From Agrocybe praecox (lineage: Eukaryota > Basidiomycota > Agaricomycetes > Agaricales > Agrocybaceae), in NCBI GenBank assembly GCA_964017145.1, contig OZ024847.1, forward strand, positions 2,542,001 to 2,606,000: a stretch of DNA of 64,000 nt, read 5' to 3'. Positions 1 to 10,911 of the stretch are shown one piece after another. The translations under genes were made by a program, and so were the position numbers. The number at the start of each line of letters is the position of its first letter. Position 1 is the first letter of the stretch. The notes under the pieces are model-generated. The model saw nothing but the letters and a program-made list of their open reading frames with translations. It did no database searches and was not told where the DNA came from.

Positions 1-714
1 TCGAAGTCGTTTTCGCAACTCGGCGAGTTCGGCTACTGCTAGTTGGATGTTCGACGACATAATGACTTTCTAGAGATGAACCGGTTAACTTTTAGGTCAG
101 GTTTGGAATTCTCTCCACACCTAGAAATATATTGATCTGTGAACTTGTCTCCCTTGTCCTTCCTCAGAGCATTGGCCATTGATCGTAACCTTAAGCGCCC
201 GTTCATAATGGGAATCGCGTCACTCCGGTACCGGTATCCAACATTAACCGGTCAATGATTGACGTTTCACCTTTTTGGACCATGTTGTTTATTCATAACA
301 CCGGCCAGGACCTCGCAGATGCAGTCATCGCTCCAAGGAGTACTCTTCTTAAATATCTACTAGGAACAGAACGAGGAAACACTCTAGCCTGCTTCGCTTC
401 TGGAAATATATTTCTCATTTTGGGTCTGTTCTTGTACATGGTCTCCCCGCAATCCCGACCACAAGTTCTCACGGTCTCACACTATCTTCGTACGTACCCC
501 CTTTCGATGGATGACTTCCATTCTAAGGACTGAGAGTAGCGTGGACGAATTTTGGGACAGACCAACCGTACTAGTCCTGATTTAGTCCCTTCAAACAATT
601 ATCTTTGGCACTGAAAGCTTTAAAGCTCCAACCCAACTCCAACTCGATCCAAACTTCCCCACCTTCACCTCGATCATTGTAGTTGCAAATTGTCGTCGTT
701 ATTTTCTCACGCCA
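1..714. other. intergenic stretch with a block repeated near 3.2 kb
   Basis: No gene supported. Bases about 45-105 resemble bases about 3235-3295 in the same orientation (shared words around ggatgttcgac and aaccggt), so part of this flank is duplicated on the far side of the two paralogous genes that follow. A 92-codon frame at 255-533 has a hydrophobic stretch but no splice or family support. Confidence 0.4.
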
Positions 715-1522
715 ATGTCAGAGGAAGGGTCGCTTCGCTCAAATTTATCCGTAACTCACATCAACGCTTCTCAAGATTCCCTATTTGTCTATAAATTCGA
801 AGGGAAACGCCTCGTCGCGACTCGTCAAACATGTTACCAAGTTTGTCTGGCCTTGTTCCAGCATGATTCCCCACACTATTTCTCATCACATTGTACACCT
901 AGGACGCGGCAGACCTATGTCGGAGGATCTTCCCGACCATCTCAATGAATAGCGCAATCGGGTTTTATACCAAAGATCTAGACGTATGTGACGAGGAATT
1001 GATTCAAATCTCCGAAGTGGCATGGGCGGACGCTGTGCCTCTGCTCAAATCAATCACCGTGAGAGAAATGAAAGAAGCGAAGGTGGTTCCGATGAAAACA
1101 GAAGTCGTGCTCGACTCGGTGGCAGGTGGTACGCACACAGATCTCTGCCTTGACGAAATTAAACATATTTAAAAAGAATTGATATCCCGATTCCCACAGT
1201 CTTTGAAAACTCGAGTAGTGTGCATCCGCATTCCGACGCCCATCTGTCGAATATCAATTTGGATATGCTTCCATCTGGGTCGAGGCCCAGTAATATGGCT
1301 CACATGAAGTACAAAGAGCATAAAAGGGGCAAGGGCCGTCCTCCCAAAAAATCTGTGCTAGCAAAAACATCCAGTATACCCGTCTCCGACGCTGACTCCG
1401 ACTCCTTGGAAAGGACCTTCAGACGTTCTACTCGTGAACGCCTTCCCCCGAAACGAGGCCTGGAATTCCTTGCCGATCCAAATCCGAATCCAAAGGCCAA
1501 AATGTTCAAGTATGTAAACTAA
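715..1522 (+). CDS. hypothetical AT-hook protein, three exons
   Basis: Unrecognised family. Exons 715-840, 903-1128 and 1200-1522 join in frame across two introns with gt and ag ends, giving about 224 residues. The N-terminal part has the motif KFEGKRLVATRQTCY. The middle part is acidic and ends exon 2. The C-terminal part has a basic segment KRGKGRPPKKS with the GRP core of an AT-hook, which in known proteins binds the minor groove of AT-rich DNA. A second basic patch follows (RRSTRERLPPKRG). DNA binding is inferred from the AT-hook alone. The start is the first ATG of the frame. A frameshifted relative lies 0.6 kb downstream on the same strand, which supports the exon reading because the two share the exon 1/exon 2 sequence. 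Confidence 0.55.
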
Positions 1523-2137
1523 ATGAATGTATGAATATTTCATGAATATTAAACAGCTTGTGACTGATGATTTACAATCGTAGTAGGCTCTCGTATGTGT
1601 GGGTAATGGAAATGGGGTGACTGATAGCCCGAATTCACTAATGTAAAAGCATAGCCTAATCACGTTTGATCTTAATATATACATTCACACCATCGGCTCT
1701 ATTATTCGGCTCTTCTTGGTTTTCGTTCTTATTGGAACGGACTTCGATACTTGTGCTCCGTCATCTGCAATTTACTTCAACTGATGCGGTTGTTGCCTAA
1801 TTCATGGGCTGCATGTAATAACTTAATATATGACGGGTCTTCACACCCTCCGAGTCAGTGCCAAAAAGACGCACTTTTATGGTGCTACTAAAACCTGCAT
1901 TTTTCAGATTTTGAGAGTCCCCGCCCTTTGCATGGATGCGGGGCCGGACCGTGCCCCCTAACTTCTTAAGCGCCCATGACATTGATTGGAATCACGTTAT
2001 ACCAAACTTTCCTGATTGTAGGTTTCAAAAATGCGCTAGGCCGAATGTAGCAGCTTCAAATCATTTATCTTCGGCCATGAGTCGAAACACCTTGAGGCTT
2101 GCTCAACATTCACCACCTCAGAACGTATACTGCTCAA

Positions 2138-2717
2138 ATGCCGAAGCAGACAACTCCAGCCAACTCTGCCAAAGTCATGCAGACGTTCCAAGATTCCGTA
2201 TGCATCTATAAATTCGAAGGGAAGCGCCTGGTCGCGACGCGGCAGACGTGCTATAGAGTAAGATTCATATCCACCCTTTTCGCGCCTTTTTTTAATACTG
2301 ATACTTGCTACCCGGAATGCGACAGACCTGTGCCGCAGACTTTCCCAAAGATCAACACGAACAGCACAATCGGGTTGTACATGAAAGATCTACATGCATG
2401 CGACGACGAGCTAACTGAAATCTCCGAAATTGAATGGGCGGATATTCTGCCTCCTCAAATCGATCATCGTTGTAGAAATGAAAGTGGATATTCCAAGTGA
2501 AAAGATACAAACTTCAGAGGAGACCAAGGTCAAATTCAACGCAGTACCGACTCCCAAGGGTGAGGTTGCTCCAAGTGTTATAACGAGAAAAGCAAAATCT
2601 GGCGCAAGTTCTGGTATGTCGCATGCCTTTTCTCAGATCAAACGACCTGAAGAAAGAACCAATTCGCTGAAAGTTTTCTCCTTTCGACTCGTCAATAGTG
2701 AGGCGAGCAAAGATTAA
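2138..2717 (+). pseudogene. frameshifted paralogue of the 715-1522 gene
   Basis: The peptide with the motif CIYKFEGKRLVATRQTCY, an intron beginning gtaaga, and the segment NSTIGLYMKDLHACDDEL copy the upstream gene in order. After WADILPP the similarity jumps to another frame (LLKSIIVVEMK, frame of 2430-2717), the sign of a one-base indel. The exon 2 start is also out of register with the intact copy. The AT-hook part is not recognisable here. It looks like a decaying tandem duplicate, though a further unrecognised intron could in principle rescue the frame. Confidence 0.5.
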
Positions 2718-2724
2718 ACCCACC

Positions 2725-5700
2725 CCAGCTCATCATCCATCCGCATCGACCTCTACCGACTTGTTTGGAGAGGCAGGTCCTTTGTCAAGCCTAGGCAGAT
2801 GGTAGTGGTAATGATGCATGTGAGTAAGTTAGCATGACGTTGATGGATATTGAACAACGGGCGGGGTAGGATAGGAAAGGCGAACTTTGAAGAGACAAGT
2901 ATGGAAAAGACGGATCAGAGAACAACGTAGGGGTAGGCAGAGGAAGCAGGTACGTCAACAACAATAGAAAGAAGAAGAAAAAACATAGTTAAGATGGTAA
3001 AATAAAAAGAAAGAAAAAATCTGTCCCATAATCACGGTATACACCGTTTTGATAAGTAGTACACCAATTACGTCCAAAGCGTTGTTAGTTATGTGTCGAA
3101 ATTCCTATGTCCGACGATTCCAGATACACATCTTTCGAGTTTACATAACAGGATCTTCAAAGGCAAAGCAGTTTAAACTGCGTTGTTGATTGGGTCCTTG
3201 GAAGCTAATTGTACCAAACAAGGCGAGAACTATCGGGATGTTCGACATCACAACATTCTGGAGATAAACCGGTCAACGTTCATCTCAAGGTGTAGAGAAA
3301 AGCCCAAGTTATACACACAGTCAATGGGCCAGTCGTCCTTATTTCCCAAAATTTGGAGATTGAGTGAATTCATTCCTCAAGTGGCTACAGAATAAGTAAA
3401 CAAGAATATTCAGTGAATGAAAGAGGAGATACAGACGCAACATACACGTACAACAGCTATGGCTTGAGACAAAGCCTTACAGCAGAAGGTTTTCCCGTTC
3501 GTCTAGTAGTTCTGTCAGAGGATGCTCTGTTACGATCTGGTCCTCAGCGTCAACCTCGAGCGTGAATGATGTTTCACGAAAAGAAGTAGATACAATGCGT
3601 CTAGTGCCGGTATTGATTCTTGAACTTCCTGAATCTGACGAAGCGTACTTGCTTCGAAAACATGAGCCAGATGAGAGCGATGCCTACGTCCATGAGAGCG
3701 GATGACATTCTTACCAACGCGATATTGCGTTACACTCCTTATGAAAGCTTCAAAAGCCGTACAACGCAGGTATTAACCTTCCCCAGGGAAGTTCCTCTCA
3801 AAGTCCGATTTTGAGGCGCATACATCTGTGCCCAATTGCACTAGATACAAAATGTCGCCCAACGCTCATGGAGATCCAGATATCCAAGTTCCACGATTCT
3901 GAATGCCATCTTTGCACGCAGTCGAATTCCGATCCGATAAACGTCCGGCTTCGTCTTCTGTCCCTACTCCTGTAAAGAACCCAGCGCCGCCGGCGCTCCG
4001 GCACCATCATACCAGCATAGACCCACCGAAATACAATCTCTTGCTATTCTTTTCCCTATCTCTACCTCTTGCTTTCCATCCATCCATCCGCCACAGCCTC
4101 GGCGACCTTCTTGCATCCCACTCTCGGTGACTCAGACCTTGCTTAAAATACAAATGGTCATTGTGGAGGAGTAACAGGCAAAGACCCTAAGAGTTACAAA
4201 GAAACATTTAGCATATGTACTCGGTGGTTTCAGGTAGAGCATACCGTACCATGTTGTAATATAACAGCGTTGCGAAGATTTATGAAACGAGCCCTACGCC
4301 AACGTGGACATGGAAAGCAAGATAACGTCGAGCAGTGAGATATTGAAGCACATGAAGCTCAATCTATGGAGGGCTGATCGATGAAACATAAAAGCCCAAG
4401 AGACGTGCGCCATTGTGCCCCTCCGCGTACTGTGATGATGAATGGAAAGAGCTGAGCGACACGTTCAACTAGGCGGGATAGCTGGGTAGACTTACCAAAA
4501 TATAGTCCTTGACGCTCTCTTTTTCCCATTCCCGAATGTCCACCATACGCTATACCGCGACAACAAGGTGATGAATTGAACTAAGTCGGTAGACTAAGCT
4601 GGAGTAATGATGCCTAATCAGCTCATATATGTATTGAAAAAGAATATTTCTTACAATAATATTCAAGGCAGGCCATCAAATTTTCAAACCCAACACACTC
4701 ATGCATCGACACCCATTCGTCAAAACAAGAAGAGGGGAGTCTGGAAGGGCGGATAGATGTGAGTGGGATAGCATGTCAAGAAGAAAAGAGCGTACGTACT
4801 GGTCGAGATTCCACCATCCTATGAACTTCACAGGTAGAGGACAGCAGCAGTGCAACATGTTCAACGGAGGGGCCGATGTGGGTAAGCCTCTTTGCGCTAA
4901 TGTAAAACATCTTCTTTGAAGTGGCAATGGAGTACTCAGAATGGGAGATTAGGGGATGTCGATTCGTCCTTGGGAGAAACTAGAGCTGCGAATAAGCGAC
5001 CAGACATTAATGACGCAGAAAAGAACAGTATATGCGAACATGAACTCACCAGATGACTGGGCTGCAATATTGCAAGCGACAGCTCGGCTGATTCTCTCCC
5101 AGGCATATTATCCTCGAGAAAGCTCCAATTCTTCTAAGGTGATGAGCGGAGAAATTTAGAGGGAACACGGAAGACGGATCGCTTCAACGCCGAACGGTCA
5201 CGCGACTTCATTCGGCTTCTTCCGTTACGCGTCGCGTCGCCGAGGCCGAGCCTTATCCAAGACTTCCCCTCCATCTTCCTCACAAACCTCCAAATCGTCA
5301 CTCTTTGTCCGCTCTACTTGCCTGAAAAATATCTACTCCTTTGTGTTCCAACGGGGCACTCTCAACGAACCATCGTCCTGCAAATTTCTACTGGCTCCTG
5401 ATCATCCTCCTCTTGCCTCCTTTGCCCATCCGTCGTTCGAATTCAGCAATAAACAATAACAGCGCGATCCCAGACAAGGCGGTGACGCGTAAAATCATCC
5501 AGACAAAGTGCAAGCTAAACAAACACGAGAGGAAAGTGGCAAAGAAGACGTTGGAACCCGCACCAATAAGTCGAAGAACAATATTCCAGGGGGTCGATGA
5601 CGGTCGTAGTTCTTCAGACACCATGACTGAGGGAATCTTGGATGGCAAAGAGAGAGTCCATGAACTGTAGAATGCTTTCGGCACCGTGATTTGGGGTGTT

Positions 5701-5740
5701 TGTTGGACACGGGCGCTTGAACGACAGAATATGTCAAAAG
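2725..5740. other. long stretch without a supported gene
   Basis: Mostly short open frames with no consistent splice pattern. Bases 3235-3295 repeat part of bases 45-105. A 118-codon minus-strand frame at 5388-5744 has a hydrophobic segment of about 45 residues (roughly SNVFFATFLSCLFSLHF onward) and a basic C-terminus. It could be a membrane-protein remnant, but I see no family and no partner exons. Confidence 0.35.
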
Positions 5741-5751
5741 TCAAGCTTCAA

Positions 5752-6428
5752 GTAAGGTAGGGGCAATGAGAAACCAGCTAGCTTATGTAAGCCGGAAACC
5801 CAGTGAACGACTAGCTGAGAGAACATCGGATCGACTGGGAGGGAGCCTGGAGCCTGGAGCCTTGAGCCTCGGCACAGTACCACATTCTTTTTATTGCACT
5901 TTTGTTGGCTAGGAATCATTTTTACATGACTTCTGAACATCTCCTAGCTTTTACTTTTCAAAAATATGGGCTGTAAGTCAAAATATTTAGGGAAAATATT
6001 TTTTTGCCAAAACCATCCCAAATGCCCTAAAACATCGTTTAACAACAAAAGAATTTTTGTTCACAATTTTTGACCAGGCTTTTTGCCGCTTATATAATAC
6101 GGTCACGTGGTTATATTGTACCGACAAAGTCCGTCACATGATGTGATAAGATCAAGATAAGATTGAAGGGAGACAGCCTTGTTCATCGACAATACCAACT
6201 GAGACTTTATAACATCTCTAAGGGTGTTTTATGGCTTACATGTATCAGTATCAAGTGAATTCTTGTTCCCAAAAAAAACATTAAATTTTAGTCATTTTTT
6301 TTGGCGCTCAAAGTCACTTTGGGAGCAACTTTATTTTTTTAAATTTCTTGAGGGCAGATTTTGCCGCTCTTGGCGCTTATATAATACGCTTACATAAGCT
6401 AGCTGGTTTCTCATTGCCCCTACCTTAC
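5752..6428. mobile_element. 677-bp MITE-like element with 41-bp perfect TIRs
   Basis: Bases 5752-5792 are the exact reverse complement of 6388-6428 by eye. Both ends carry a TA dinucleotide next to AGGTAGGGGCAATGAG, compatible with a TA target duplication as in Tc1/mariner or related families. The interior is AT-rich, has two copies of gcttatataatacg, and has no coding capacity. It lies 0.6 kb from the 3' end of the seven-helix protein gene. Confidence 0.75.
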
Positions 6429-7017
6429 GATGGAGTGGTGGAAGAAAATAGAACAGAACGGAAATTTTCGATTGGATCAACCAGAACAGATGGGCTTGCC
6501 AAACATGAGCAGATTCTGACACGTGATTTAGGCCCATTTAGGGCCTGACTTGGTCTGGCCAATACCGAAGCCGGCAATTACTCCGAATGCGTGTACGCGA
6601 GAAAACTCCGGGGAACCAGTTACGATACCTTATGTAATAAGGTATCCAGGTATCGTTTTAACTTTTAACCTGATGAACGAAATGTGAGAAATCGTATTGT
6701 TCATTACCCGGTTTGTTTGCTAGTGCTTGGTGTTTTCCGGTTATAACCATTCCGAACCGGTCACGTTGATTGTTGAAGGATACGACTTCATGAGCAGTCC
6801 AATATGCTATTTGTCTATCTGTACATGAGTTGATTAGCGCACAATTTATTAGTGCGCTTATTCAAGACTTTTTAAAATATTTTGAAAAGGAGACAAAGGC
6901 AGAGAATACGGCGCTTCAGAATATAGCAGACCAAATATTTATCCTATCATGTGTCCCCGACGCGTTGGAACACCCTAGGACATACTTGTACAACAGATGA
7001 TAGCTACTACACATAAT
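6429..7017. other. AT-rich intergenic region
   Basis: No gene or clear repeat seen. It separates the inverted-repeat element from the end of the membrane-protein gene and presumably holds that gene's 3' untranslated region and terminator. Confidence 0.4.
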
Positions 7018-9088
7018 TTAAAGCGTCGTAATATTACAGAGCAAAGTTTCTTCGCAATCATTTCTAAACCATGGTGTTATGGGTGGTAACGGTAGAAACT
7101 TCGATCTTCCTCTGTGAGAAGTTACAGAATTAGTCATGAATATCACTGCGGTAGATTTTCTACGGACCTTTGGGTATTCAAATAAGGCTGAATCACCAGC
7201 AGCCATCGTGCTTTCTCGACCTTTGGTTGCTTTTAACCCGGCCATGGGGAAACTTGCGTTACTATCACTTTGTACGACGTGAAAGTTGTTCCCAGACCTC
7301 ATCGACTGACGAGAGTTCAGCCTAAAGAACGATGACAAGTAATAGTCAGTGAAAAATAAGACCAAAGTGGAATCAGGCGATGACATACGTTGCGAGCATG
7401 GAATTGGTGTACACTTGTGTAAAGTTTAATTAGAGAAGCTACAGGTAATACGAGGAATAAAAATAGCCTACAATTTCCCACGACCTGAAAAATAGCCAGG
7501 TACATCAGGTTATCCGGTTGGGTTGTCGCCTAAGTCAATTATCCTTCGTCAGGATCCAATACTGACAGCGTGAATTGATAGAACAATCGTACAAATACTA
7601 GGACAACAATATCGAAGACACTACTCAAGGGTTAAGTAATCAATAGAATATAAATTTGGACACCATGCACACCTAGTCAAAATCCCGTTGTTGATTGCGT
7701 ATGCCATCAGCTTGTTTATAATCGTGTCTGTGCTGTATACAGAAAGTACGGCCTAAGGTATTCTCCATGTATTGAATAGATTTGGGCAACGAACCTTTGA
7801 ATTCCAGACCGACTTCTGTGCAGATAAAACGACAGAATAGCGGCAATTAAAATGTCGACTGCAGCAGCTGTACCTAAAGATGCATCCACGATTTTCTGTA
7901 TGTAACGTATTTATGTTAGCACGCTACACGTATGCATTTCAAAGCTTCAGAGACTTTACACTAGACGTTACAAATAAGTATTCGAGGCGGAATCTGCCAA
8001 ATTAGATTTCAGAACTATGTCATAATAGCATAATAGAGCAGACCATACGCGCGAGCCTCTACGCCTAATTGAGATGCGAGGTCAAATTTTGATCCACAGA
8101 CATATGGTTGAAGAGTCAAGGCGTACCTATACTCAAGCCTGCGTAGAGAATTGGTCCATTAGTAGATGAACAAGCGACACTTCAAGAAGATCCCACACCG
8201 ACGTGTACAAGTGCAAGCATGGTCTTTAAAATATAAAATGAATGTATGAGAGTGGAATACGATAAATAAACACACCACATACCAAACCGATAATAAGGGG
8301 AAGGTTCTTCTGACTAACTAAAAACCACGCGTGGCAGTGTAAGAAGATCATCTGAGAAGGAAATAGATCATAAGACATCATACCAACATAAATCCTTTTG
8401 ATATAGAACAAATGCACCACAAGTACAATAACTGTCTATGTAGAACGGCCTCTTAGTTGGCTTCAACTTCAAAGCGTTTAACCCAAGCTGATAAGGGACG
8501 TACCGATGACGTTAGCGTCATCTGTATATTTCATTGCATGTCAGTCTTTATCAGATCAGTGGTTATCAATATCATTATCTCACCGTAGCCGTCCAAGTCG
8601 CTTTTGCCAATCCTTGTGGATTCATGTAATTCGTCACGAGATAGTAGTATATTGCGTGAATGCTGAATGCCGAATGGAGTGTCTCAAAAATCCTGCAAAT
8701 GACGATTATGAGCAATACGAACGATGAGTGATGAGTGCTATTCACTATCTTACAAAAGCACAGTAACCTGTTCCGCACCCAATAAGATAAGATGCAACGC
8801 ACCTTAATTGCTAGGTCAAGCTACTCACCGAAATTTTGATGATAAGCCCATCGGAAGGGTAATTCTGGAAGTAGAGGAATGCTTGCAACACGGTCACCCC
8901 ATACAGCCTGCATACGAGTTGCACGAGCGGCGTAAGTTTTGCTGAGACATATCTGGTACATGATATAAAGCTTACATGGACGAAAACACGATTCCAATGA
9001 GCAGTGCACCGAATGTCGTCGTCAAATCCAAAGCGCCGGGTAGAGGGGCACCAGCCGAAGGCCCAACTGTAGTCGATGTAGCGTTCAT
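7018..9088 (-). CDS. fungal seven-helix membrane protein, DUF6534-like
   Basis: The start ATG is at 9088. The first exon ends at 8976 in DLTTTFGALLIGIVFSSM. The next exon begins at 8907 with LYGVTVLQAFLYFQNYPSDG. Later exons read IFETLHSAFSIHAIYYYLVT and FYIKRIYV, then a cytoplasmic tail starting LNSRQSMRSGN. Order and motifs (short extracellular N-terminus, QxFxYFQNYP after helix 2, ExLHSAF in helix 3, xLNSRxSMR after the last helix) match the large Agaricomycete family often labelled DUF6534, whose ligands are unknown. At least six exons are needed, and some internal exon limits between 7.5 and 8.2 kb are not resolved. A TATA-like tttatataaa lies at about 9138-9147, upstream of the start. 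No frame break was seen in the parts I could join. Confidence 0.72.
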
Positions 9089-9470
9089 TTCTACTCTGAT
9101 TCACCAGTGAAAACAGTGGGTGGGACAGAACGAATACTGTTTATATAAAGTACGGACTGTCAAAGAAGCACATACTATTTTTGAACCGGGTATCACGCTG
9201 TGACACAGAGAAGTGTGTGATGACCGTGACAATCAGATAAAAAGGGCTACACTGCACAATCAAAGAAGGCACCGCATCTGATCGTCGTAGGGTTGAAACT
9301 GTTGGCACCTAAACTTCACAAAAAGACATCAAATGGCACGTCGTTTGTTGTTCTTGCATGTTCATGGTGCTAACAGACGCTCGGGCTTGAATACTTGCGA
9401 TCCCCGATGCACTCATCTGTTCTGAGCAGAGAAAGGCAGAAATTAACCCACTATGCGTGCTTTATCAAAT
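9089..9470. promoter_or_regulatory. 5' flank of the membrane-protein gene
   Basis: Contains a TATA-like element at about 9138-9147 some 50 bases upstream of the ATG at 9088 (minus strand). No other gene seen before the TGATCA-rich element begins near 9471. Confidence 0.4.
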
Positions 9471-10316
9471 ATGTCGGAAATATCTAGATTGCCTGATCAA
9501 CTTTACATTTTGCGTGATCAGGCCGACTGATCAGGAATTGACGGCATGATCAGCAAGCCCCGGCATGATCAGACGAGGCCGGCGATGATCAGGCAATATA
9601 AACATGATCATGCCTGATCATGCCGGTGGGACTTAGTCATTTTCATTGATTGCGCTTAACAGCAACAAGAATTTATGTCTCCTAACGCCTACCTACATGC
9701 CACGCAGCGACAAATTTCATTATTTTGACTGAACCAGAGTCCACAATCATTAAACAAAATTTATACCCCCCTTTTGTGGAGCCATACCCCAAAATTTTAA
9801 TAAAAGAACTAACAAGAGTATGCAAAGAGAATGAGTAATTACACAGTTCAAAGGAGAATGGTCTCGTTATTGATTTATAACTTATTATTTAAAATTCTCT
9901 GTATGTAGATATATAGAATGAAGGTAGAGAAGCATCTTAGTCTGTACAAAATCACTTGGGAGAGTTGTGCGAAAGATATCTCTTGTGTATAATTGGGTGG
10001 GAACGTGCCACCATAGAGCAGACAAATTGTCTATATACCAAAGTAACTTAGCCCAGTGGTTTTGCACACCAATTATGTAGGATTTCGCGCGTTAGTAATA
10101 GTAGATACAAGGCTGAGGGTTCGATTCTAAATGTACACAACAATTTCTGTAGTCTTAAGTAATAGATTTACACGCCTCGAGACCCTGAATCACGAGGCGG
10201 CGTGCATCACTCTTTTTGTACCTAAATATATTAAATATGCCGTACCTGATCAGGTTTCGGCTCTGTCAGATCAGCATTACTTGAACTTGATCATGACAGA
10301 TCAGGATTGGATATCC
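9471..10316. mobile_element. left part of TGATCA-rich element split by the KDZ transposon
   Basis: The left end ATGTCGGAAATATC followed by GCCTGATCA is mirrored at 24399-24447, just beyond the right end of the 14-kb transposon. Bases 9490-9620 and 10245-10310 contain a dozen or so copies of the palindromes TGATCA or CTGATCAG in changing contexts. Joining the two parts gives an element of roughly 0.9 kb with no coding capacity. I could not find a convincing target duplication around the outer ends. Bases 10049-10065 and 10118-10128 resemble tRNA A- and B-box promoter words, so part may derive from a SINE. Confidence 0.55.
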
Positions 10317-10698
10317 CAGCCTTGTCTGGTATATTCATGTATCAATTCTGGCAATTTGGCCATTTCGTGATACATCATGGTGGGCAGTTGCCTGGCCTGG
10401 CATCATGTATCTAATCCTGCCGAAGGCCATCAACAGACTGAGAGCAGATGGGCTTGGTAAATAGTAACAAACAACACCATTTTGAGGGTCAGAGCATGCA
10501 TTTAGCTATTGCAGACGTAGTGGAGCTACATTGTGGGCGCCAAGTGCCCCAATTGTGTTCTATAAATATTTTCCCATTTTTTGGCGCCTTTTGCGCCCCA
10601 AAAATAGGATGGGAAGGGATGGATGGCTCAGGATGCTTTCAGATGACGTTCAAAAATAATGCGCTGGCGGTAGCGTTATTTTTAGCGTATCAATATAA
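10317..10698 (+). repeat. left terminal inverted repeat of the KDZ element
   Basis: 382 bases matching the reverse complement of 24008-24389 with scattered differences. Contains the word gggcagttgcctggcc and a palindromic core tttttggcgccttttgcgcc. The 84-codon frame inside it is not a gene. Confidence 0.8.
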
Positions 10699-10911
10699 TT
10701 AGTTTTTCTGTTCCTGGATTGTCATTATCAATGAGTCATATTACTAAATATAAGTAGGGCTGGACTTTTGAACAGCCCATCAATTCTACTATGTGATGCA
10801 TGATCCGATATTGCCGTTTTCGTTTCTTATGCATAATAAAATAAAATAAAAACATATGTATGTTTTAAAAACAAAAGAAACTACAAGAAGGTGCCAAAAT
10901 GTTAACATAAT

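Noticed and set aside
10049..10128. Possible tRNA gene
   Set aside because: A- and B-box-like words are present but the acceptor and T-stem do not pair; reported only as a low-interest SINE hint.
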